Of a stretch of 27,519 bases of DNA, positions 22,692 to 27,519 are shown piece by piece. The notes under the pieces were generated by a model. That model made no database searches, was not told the origin of the DNA, and was given only the letters and a program-made list of their open reading frames with translations. The DNA lies in the NCBI RefSeq assembly GCF_051278035.1, contig NZ_JBNMNU010000042.1:1-27519 (forward strand). The letters are read 5' to 3'. This stretch comes from Clostridium_AD sp051278035 (GTDB lineage: Bacteria > Bacillota > Clostridia > Clostridiales > Clostridiaceae). A program made the position numbers and the translations under genes. Positions within the stretch are counted from its first letter, which is position 1; each line of letters opens with the position of its first letter.

Positions 22692-23351
22692 ATGAACGCG
22701 TTTATAGGTTTATTAGGATTTGCAGGTGGAATAGTTTCGTTAGTTTGGTTAATAGTTAATTTAATTAGGAAGAAAAGTCCTAAGAAAGTATTAATGGTAT
22801 TTGGAGGAAGTTTGGCGTTATTTATAATTGGAATAATGATGACTCCAAAAAATACATCTTCAACTCCAAAAATATCAAATACTACACCAACAACAGTAAC
22901 GGAGTCTGCATTGGAAGAACCGGTAGCAGTAGAGCCAGTTGTTGCAGAACCAGTTATGAAAGAAGCATATGCATTAGGAGAAGCTGTTACGGCTTCTGAT
23001 GGAGCAACATTAGTGATTTCTAATCTAAAGAAATCACAAGGTTCAGATTATGACCGACCTAAAAAAGGAATGGAATTTGTTATGGTTACAGTAATTATTA
23101 AAAATACTGGAACAGACATTATATCTTACAATCGCTATGATTATAAAATGCAAAACAGTAAAGGACAGATAACTAATGGAACTTTTTCAATGGTGAATAA
23201 TGATACTGCATTAGATTCAGGAAGTCTAGCTGTAGGTGGTAGTGTTACTGGAACTTTAGTATATGAACAACCTAAAGATGATAATGCTTTAACTTTAATT
23301 TATACAGGGAATATGTTCAAGACTGAAGGAGTTAATATAAAATTAAACTAA
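22692..23351 (+). CDS. DUF4352 domain membrane-anchored protein
   Basis: A 219-aa protein with two N-terminal membrane helices (about 2-22 and 33-50), a low-complexity Thr/Pro/Val/Glu linker (about 52-90) and a C-terminal immunoglobulin-like DUF4352 domain. That domain is marked by KKGMEFVMVTVIIKNTGTD, a DYKMQNSKGQ strand pair and VGGSVTGTLVYEQPKDDNAL. ATG 22692 is chosen because AGGAGGA ends 9 bp before it; the upstream ATG 22671 overlaps that ribosome site. DUF4352 proteins are exported or lipid-anchored and of unknown function. It is co-transcribed with the DUF4064 gene. Confidence 0.85.
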   Translation: MNAFIGLLGFAGGIVSLVWLIVNLIRKKSPKKVLMVFGGSLALFIIGIMMTPKNTSSTPKISNTTPTTVTESALEEPVAVEPVVAEPVMKEAYALGEAVTASDGATLVISNLKKSQGSDYDRPKKGMEFVMVTVIIKNTGTDIISYNRYDYKMQNSKGQITNGTFSMVNNDTALDSGSLAVGGSVTGTLVYEQPKDDNALTLIYTGNMFKTEGVNIKLN

Positions 23352-23880
23352 GTTTTAAAACATGTTACATAGCATTACTTCATAAATGGAGATTGGGTAA
23401 AAAAATTACGATAACAATAAAGAAATAGATTGATATTAATAGTCAACTAAGCTTATGAAGAGGGTAAATAGTACCTTCTTCTTTTTTATGAAATTTTTTA
23501 AAAGGTAATGAAAATAAAAGAAACTCACACGGAGAAGGGGTAAAGTGGCGTATATATGAATTAAAGTAGGGATGGAATGACAATAAGAAACTTATATAAA
23601 AAATATATTTAAAATATCGTTCAAAATACAAAAAGAATTATTTTATTTTTACAAATATATGTTAATAAAGAGTATAATGGTAATTATTCTAGGTTGGTGA
23701 CTGGACAATTAATTTTTAATAAAAATACAGTTTGTTTATATAACTAATAGAACGCAGAATCTAAATACGTTCGGAAATCATAGTACAGTTCGATTTGGAT
23801 GAACTGTGGGGTTGCAATGTGGTATGAAATATATCTGTTTCTACACTTATAGTGAGGAAACTAGGAAGAGGGAGATAATA
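23352..23880. other. Noncoding gap before the ParA-like gene
   Basis: It holds the terminator at 23457-23487 and the dispersed repeat copy at 23519-23545. The frame of the ParA-like gene stays open back to 23806 (ATG) but without protein-like conservation or a good ribosome site. No other gene is seen. Confidence 0.5.
23457..23487 (+). terminator. Terminator downstream of the DUF4064/DUF4352 pair
   Basis: GAAGAGGGTA pairs with TACCTTCTTC (one mismatch) around a 5-nt loop, followed by TTTTTT. Confidence 0.8.
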
Positions 23881-24990
23881 TTGAAAATCATTTCTGTATT
23901 TAACAATAAAGGTGGTGTGGGTAAAACAACTTTAACATATCATCTATCGCATAGTCTTTCTGAAATGGGCTTTAAAGTTTTAATGATAGATTTAGATCCT
24001 CAATGTAATTTAACAATATGCGGGGTTTCTGACGAAGAATTACTTAATATTTGGGAAAAAGAAGATCCTTTTATAGATGACTTTGAGAGTTCAAAGGTGA
24101 ATATTGGTGAGCAAGAGTTTAATAAATTAAATAATCAACCAAGATCTATTCATTATTTATTAAAACCCACGGAAGATGGGACTGGTGATTTGAAAGAATT
24201 ACCACCACCTATTAAAATAGATCCAAATCTATTTTTGATTCCTGGTCGCCTCAGTATGCATAAATATGAGAATAGCATAGCAGAAAGGTGGAATGGATTA
24301 TATAGCGGAGTACCGTTATCAATTAGGACTGTAACAAAAATAAGAAATTTAGCTGAAGAATATGGAAAAGAGCTTAAATGCGATTTTGTAATTATAGATA
24401 CCTCACCTAGTTTAGGCATATTAAATAAAATAATAATTTCAACTGTAGATGGATTTTTCATTCCATGTCTACCAGATATGTTTTCTTTGTATGGAGTTAG
24501 GAATATAGGAGATTATCTTAGTATTTGGAAGAAGGAATTTGATGCAATATATGGATTAATATCTACTGAAAAGAGAAAAAATTTCCCTGAAAATTTTGTT
24601 AGATTTTTAGGATTTACAATTTATAATGCAAAAAGATATAAAAACCCAGATCCTGAACATTTCAACTTGGCACAAGCTCACTATAATTATGTTATAAAAA
24701 TTCCAGAGTTCATAGAAAAATTCATAAAATTTGAAGTGAGGAACCATTTAACTAATGAAATGATTCATAATCCTATTGGAGGAATGTCGGTAATGCACAC
24801 ACATAATACTTTTCCCAATATGGCTCAAAAATATAAAAATCCAATTTGGAAAGTACCGGATCTTACTACTTTAGAAAGTGAAGATGCTCCAACTATTCAC
24901 GGGAATTCTCCATACTATAGAGCTTTAAAAATAAAGTATCAAGATTTTGCAAATTCACTTTTAGACAGAATAAAAACTTTAGATTTATAA
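23881..24990 (+). CDS. ParA/MinD-family ATPase, paired with a RelA/SpoT protein
   Basis: A 370-aa SIMIBI ATPase. The N-terminus IISVFNNKGGVGKTT is a deviant Walker A with signature lysine (K10) and catalytic lysine (K15). LMIDLDPQCNLT is the Walker A' segment, and IIDTSPSLG (about 171-179, D173) is Walker B. Insertions and a long C-terminal region (about 270-370, with FPNMAQKYKNPIW) make it larger than partition ParA proteins. TTG 23881 fits best, 6 bp after GGAG. It is followed after only 10 bp by a RelA/SpoT-domain gene, and no ParB or parS is visible, so a plain partition role is unlikely. I infer it regulates or senses for the alarmone-synthetase-like neighbour. Confidence 0.85.
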   Translation: MKIISVFNNKGGVGKTTLTYHLSHSLSEMGFKVLMIDLDPQCNLTICGVSDEELLNIWEKEDPFIDDFESSKVNIGEQEFNKLNNQPRSIHYLLKPTEDGTGDLKELPPPIKIDPNLFLIPGRLSMHKYENSIAERWNGLYSGVPLSIRTVTKIRNLAEEYGKELKCDFVIIDTSPSLGILNKIIISTVDGFFIPCLPDMFSLYGVRNIGDYLSIWKKEFDAIYGLISTEKRKNFPENFVRFLGFTIYNAKRYKNPDPEHFNLAQAHYNYVIKIPEFIEKFIKFEVRNHLTNEMIHNPIGGMSVMHTHNTFPNMAQKYKNPIWKVPDLTTLESEDAPTIHGNSPYYRALKIKYQDFANSLLDRIKTLDL

Positions 24991-25000
24991 GAGGTGTACA

Positions 25001-25678
25001 ATGGAAAAGGAAGAGTTAATTAATTCAGCTATTGAAGCTTATAAGGTAAAAAACTTTGAGTTTCAAATGTTTTTAAATGGTATAAAGGACTTTTTTCAAT
25101 TGCATCCTGAACTTAATACGGAAGGTTTTCCTATCGTACATTCAGTTAAATATAGATTGAAAGATCCTAATCATTTAAAAGATAAAATTTCACGGAAATG
25201 GGATGAGGAAAATCCTATTACAGAAAAAAATATTTTTGAAAGAGTAACAGATTTGGCTGGGGTTCGCGTTCTTCATTTATATCAAAATCAATTTCCGCTA
25301 ATACATCAAAAAATTATAGAAAAAGTAAATTCAAAAGATTGGATTCTTGCAGAGGAACCCAAGGCATATACTTGGGATCCAGAATCTATAGGTTTTTTTA
25401 AGGCGTTAGATATTAAATGTGAACAAAAGGAAAGCTATTATACAAGTATTCATTATTTAGTAAAGCCTCAGAAAGGTAGTCCTCTTACATGTGAAATACA
25501 AGTAAGAACATTATTTGAAGAAATATGGGCGGAAATTGATCATTCAATTAATTATCCTCATACAACTGATAGCATTCCTTGTAAAGAGCAATTAAGAGTT
25601 CTAGCAAAGTTAGTATCAACAGGTACGAGACTTGCAGATTCCATATTTTATTGTTTTGATGATTTTCAAAAAAAATAA
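25001..25678 (+). CDS. RelA/SpoT-type nucleotidyltransferase (small alarmone synthetase-like or toxSAS-like)
   Basis: A 225-aa protein with a single RelA/SpoT synthetase domain and no HD hydrolase, TGS or ACT domains. Conserved elements are RVTDLAGVRV (R81, D84, G87, R89), SYYTSIHYLVK (Y147, S149, H151) and CEIQVRTLFEEIWAEIDH (E165, Q167, R169, W176, H181), so the catalytic site looks intact. Such enzymes move pyrophosphate from ATP to GDP/GTP. The toxic branch instead makes (p)ppApp or pyrophosphorylates tRNA 3' ends and causes growth arrest. The ATG has a GAGGTG ribosome site in the 10-bp gap after the ParA-like gene, giving translational coupling. Which product it makes cannot be read from the sequence. 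Confidence 0.87.
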   Translation: MEKEELINSAIEAYKVKNFEFQMFLNGIKDFFQLHPELNTEGFPIVHSVKYRLKDPNHLKDKISRKWDEENPITEKNIFERVTDLAGVRVLHLYQNQFPLIHQKIIEKVNSKDWILAEEPKAYTWDPESIGFFKALDIKCEQKESYYTSIHYLVKPQKGSPLTCEIQVRTLFEEIWAEIDHSINYPHTTDSIPCKEQLRVLAKLVSTGTRLADSIFYCFDDFQKK

Positions 25679-25776
25679 ATTAAAAAGCTTAGCAATTGTT
25701 TTTATTAATAGTGATAGCTAGGATTAAAATCATTTGTATTGAGATAATATTTATTTGATGTTAATGTGAGGAGAGA

Positions 25777-25884
25777 ATGATGTTGAATAAATTTAAGGTT
25801 ATAGTAGATTTTATACTTTTGAGGTATTAAATGGGTGATTTAGAGAAATATGCGGATGAATCGTTTGCACCTTATAGTTTATAG
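25777..25884 (+). other. Two tandem, in-frame 17-codon ORFs
   Basis: After GAGGAG, ATG 25777 opens a 17-aa hydrophobic/basic peptide (MMLNKFKVIVDFILLRY), stopped by TAA. An ATG follows at once in the same frame for a 17-aa acidic peptide (MGDLEKYADESFAPYSL), itself behind GAGG. They may be one small gene broken by a stop, or two short peptides (toxin or signal). No family is recognised. The remainder of 25679-26082 holds a hairpin and otherwise nothing seen. Confidence 0.35.
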
Positions 25885-25902
25885 ATAAAAACAACAAAAA
25901 CA

Positions 25903-25934
25903 ATACTGCACGTAGGGGGAACCCAGTGCAGTAT
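25903..25934. terminator. Strong hairpin, possible minus-strand terminator
   Basis: ATACTGCAC pairs perfectly with GTGCAGTAT around a 14-nt G/C-rich loop. An A-rich stretch precedes it on the plus strand, giving a T-rich tail only for minus-strand transcription, for which no gene is visible. It may otherwise be an RNA structure or a protein site. Confidence 0.5.
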
Positions 25935-26082
25935 CATTTCCATTAGTTATCAAAACAAAATAAAAGGATATTTAAATTATAGACAAATATTAAAATTGTA
26001 TTCACCGAATTTATTTTAATAAAGGAATTATTTAACATATGTAGAATATACCTCTTAAGATAAACTAAAGAGGGTGATATAT

Positions 26083-26283
26083 TTGGGTGTGAAGAATAGA
26101 CTTAAGGAAATTAGGATGAGAGAATATATGTTAAATCAAACTGAGTTTTCGAAAATGATAGGTTATGATTTAAAGACAGTATCTAATTGGGAAAGAGGTA
26201 TAAGCACTCCAACACTAGAAAGAGGAATTGATGTTTCTAATAAATTGAATAAGAAAGTTAATGATATTTGGTACCTTGAATGA
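26083..26283 (+). CDS. Xre-family HTH regulator
   Basis: A 66-aa protein made of one Xre helix-turn-helix: MLNQTEFSKMIGYDLKTVSN, then WERGISTPTLERGIDVSNKL and a closing DIWYLE. This form, with the late tryptophan, is usual for small ICE and phage regulators of Firmicutes. TTG 26083 is used because the AAAGAGGG ribosome site ends 8 bp before it; a GTG at 26089 is also possible. It lies between the ParA/RelA pair and the conjugation operon and probably regulates the latter. The 130 bp after it contains the operon's likely promoter region. Confidence 0.82.
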   Translation: MGVKNRLKEIRMREYMLNQTEFSKMIGYDLKTVSNWERGISTPTLERGIDVSNKLNKKVNDIWYLE

Positions 26284-26415
26284 GGTGCCATTTATTTTTT
26301 TTCTAAAAAACTTAAAATATAAGTAAAATTTACTATGGACAAGCAACTTTTCGTGAATCATTACATATAATGTTATTAGGTAGTAAGGAAAAGAGCAATA
26401 AACAGGAGGTACAAA

Positions 26416-26571
26416 ATGCCTAAGTTAGACATAAGTTTTAAGCAAACTTCAAAAGATATGAAATTATATTCAAAAGTAATGGCAGAAGAGGAAAAGTCCG
26501 ACTTTGTTAAAAGAGCTATTGAGATTTATATAAAATACTTAGAGGGAGGGTGTAATGCCAAGTCCCAGTAA
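26416..26571 (+). CDS. Small ribbon-helix-helix-like protein, first gene of the conjugation operon
   Basis: A 51-aa protein (ATG behind AGGAGG). It reads as a short strand (KLDISFKQ) followed by two helices (SKDMKLYSKVMAEEEKSDFV, then KRAIEIYIKYLEGG), the layout of a ribbon-helix-helix DNA-binding monomer. The helix-start residues KSDFVKRAI fit that fold. The last 17 bp overlap the next gene. It is likely a regulator or relaxosome accessory of the downstream FtsK-like transfer genes; this is inferred from fold and place. Confidence 0.6.
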   Translation: MPKLDISFKQTSKDMKLYSKVMAEEEKSDFVKRAIEIYIKYLEGGCNAKSQ

Positions 26572-26692
26572 TTTTGATTTAAAACTGTTAGAGCTGTTAC
26601 CAAAAGATATTGATGGTTTTGTAAAATTCGCGCTAATATGCGTGGTAGTTTTAATTTCAGTTAAAATTTATATTAAACGGAGGTATATGTAA
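26555..26692 (+). CDS. Small single-pass membrane protein of the conjugation operon
   Basis: A 45-aa protein. The acidic N-terminus (FDLKLLELLPKDIDGFV) is followed by one hydrophobic helix (about 24-40, FALICVVVLISVKIYI) and a short basic end (KRRYM), so the N-terminus probably faces outside. The start lies inside the previous gene behind GAGGGAGGG; its TAA shares bases with the next ATG (TAATG), so three genes are translationally coupled. No family is recognised. Small membrane proteins at this place in Gram-positive ICEs may be transfer-channel parts. Confidence 0.6.
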   Translation: MPSPSNFDLKLLELLPKDIDGFVKFALICVVVLISVKIYIKRRYM

Positions 26693-26889
26693 TGTTAAAT
26701 ACAACTTTACTTTTTAAATTAGGGGCTATGGGACTAATAGTAGTAGTTATAGAGCAGATACTAGTAGGAGCTAAAAAACAGGACATAGCAACCATAATTA
26801 ATTTTGCAGCAGTTATTATGATAGTTGGAGTTGTTGCTGGATTAATGTCTAATTTGTTCAATAATATAAGAGTTTTATTTCAATTATAG
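26692..26889 (+). CDS. SpoIIIAC-like two-helix membrane protein
   Basis: A 65-aa protein with two membrane helices (about 8-25 and 35-53) around a short polar loop (GAKKQDIA), ending in NLFNNIRVLFQL. Layout, length and the end motif resemble SpoIIIAC, a ring or channel component of the sporulation SpoIIIA complex, which is itself related to secretion and transfer systems. It is coupled to the preceding gene by TAATG and precedes the FtsK-like ATPase gene, so it is probably a transfer-apparatus membrane part rather than a sporulation protein. The similarity was judged by eye. Confidence 0.6.
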   Translation: MLNTTLLFKLGAMGLIVVVIEQILVGAKKQDIATIINFAAVIMIVGVVAGLMSNLFNNIRVLFQL

Positions 26890-26900
26890 GAGGTTTAAAT

Positions 26901-26990
26901 ATGAAAAAATTACATTCTATTACTTATAAAATATTTATATATACGGTTATGCTGGCTATGTCGCTAGTTGTAGCTAGTGGGTTAATGTAG
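26901..26990 (+). CDS. 29-aa membrane peptide of the conjugation operon
   Basis: ATG 26901 follows a strong AGGAGG by 6 bp and opens a 29-codon frame: a basic start (MKKLHSITYK) and one hydrophobic helix (IFIYTVMLAMSLVVASGLM). It fills the gap between the SpoIIIAC-like gene and the FtsK-like gene exactly, with a ribosome site of its own, which favours it being real. The function is unknown. Confidence 0.5.
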   Translation: MKKLHSITYKIFIYTVMLAMSLVVASGLM

Positions 26991-27001
26991 GGGGCTATAT
27001 T

Positions 27002-27519
27002 ATGTATTGGGAACTCGCAACGGTCACAGGATGCCTATATGGTATATCAAAACTATACAACTTTGAGGATAAAAAAATAAAAAATAACTTTAGAGAAATA
27101 GTAGAAAAAGCCGGATTATTTAATAACAGACATCAGAGTTTAAGGGTAAGAAAAATTACTGATTTAGCATATGGGCACAGGCTTAAAATTGGCGTTCCTT
27201 ATGGCTTGGGACTAGAAGATGTAGAAAAGCTAAGGGACATATTATTAACCAACACAGGGTCAATGGATATAGAGTTCAGGAGGCTAGATAATAAGAGCAT
27301 GATAGAAATTATGTTTATTACAAAACCCATAGAAAATATTAAATACGAACCTAAGAAATTAAATCCCCACGAGATTTACGTGGGGTATACTTACTCAAAA
27401 AGCGTGATTGTAGATTTAAATAAATTTCCGCATGTGCTAATAGGGGGGGACACTGGCACAGGTAAAAGCAGATTGTTATTAGCGGTGCTAACTAATTTAA
27501 TTTATAATTCAAATGTTTA
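27002..27519 (+). CDS. FtsK/SpoIIIE-family (TcpA-like) DNA-transfer ATPase, 3' end outside window
   Basis: The first 172 codons only. Residues 1-140 form an N-terminal domain with strands typical of the region before the motor (VEKLRDILLTNTGSMDIEFR, later EIYVGYTYSKSVIVDL). They are followed by KFPHVLIGGDTGTGKSRLLL with a Walker A (G148-S156). This is the usual start of the FtsK-type motor in conjugation coupling proteins of the Tn916 and ICEBs1 kind, which pump single- or double-stranded DNA to the recipient. No membrane helix is evident at the N-terminus; the small membrane proteins upstream may anchor it. The ATG lies 12 bp after the preceding stop, behind GGGGG. Confidence 0.88.
   Translation, partial: MYWELATVTGCLYGISKLYNFEDKKIKNNFREIVEKAGLFNNRHQSLRVRKITDLAYGHRLKIGVPYGLGLEDVEKLRDILLTNTGSMDIEFRRLDNKSMIEIMFITKPIENIKYEPKKLNPHEIYVGYTYSKSVIVDLNKFPHVLIGGDTGTGKSRLLLAVLTNLIYNSNV

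Noticed and set aside
23806..23880. ATG 23806 as the start of the ParA-like protein
   Set aside because: The extra 25 residues have no ParA similarity and no ribosome site; TTG 23881 has GGGAG at proper spacing directly before the Walker A strand.

Overview
The window is strongly AT-rich, with AGGAGG-type ribosome binding sites, several TTG starts, a SpoIIIAC-like protein and a cell-wall-binding-repeat fragment. Together these point to a low-GC Gram-positive of the Clostridia, probably Clostridium sensu lato.

Positions 1-6960 look like host chromosome. A glycerol block runs left to right: the C-terminal part of a GlpA-like dehydrogenase, an FAD-dependent oxidoreductase, a DUF1667 protein, glycerol kinase (glpK) and the glycerol facilitator (glpF). 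A cre-like site lies just upstream of glpK. Next come a 5'-truncated FixC-type flavoprotein pseudogene and an Old Yellow Enzyme family oxidoreductase preceded by a Fur-box-like palindrome.

A tRNA-Thr(CGU) at 7027-7102 marks a junction. Directly behind it, a tyrosine integrase reads toward the tRNA, as in elements integrated at a tRNA 3' end. From there to the end of the window the DNA looks like one integrated element. No second att copy was recognised by eye, so the element probably continues past 27519. Its early part (8.7-11.5 kb) resembles a phage or ICE control region: a zinc-ribbon protein, a divergent Cro-like regulator across an inverted-repeat operator, an excisionase-like protein, an AntA/ORF6C antirepressor and a winged-helix-like protein. 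A noncoding block with four copies of a 15-bp repeat follows, then a 743-aa single-chain type IIB topoisomerase (GHKL ATPase fused to a Spo11/Top6A-like half, Topo VIII-like), and a phage small-terminase homologue.

The middle (15-23.5 kb) is an accessory zone with much gene debris: a CWB2 fragment, a bacterial caspase with a membrane partner (possible defence pair), a serine recombinase preceded by palindromes, an EVE-domain pseudogene broken by one stop codon, a frameshifted small membrane protein, and a run of membrane-anchored proteins (CxxC-tail protein, pentad-repeat stalk protein, DUF4064, DUF4352).

The right end holds a tightly coupled ParA-like ATPase plus RelA/SpoT-synthetase pair (candidate toxin or defence module), a second Xre regulator, and a compact conjugation-type operon of small proteins, including a SpoIIIAC-like one, leading into an FtsK/TcpA-type ATPase cut by the window edge. 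The whole is best read as an integrative conjugative element with phage-derived parts and a cargo of possible defence and surface genes. Assignments come from reading motifs by eye; no database search was run.
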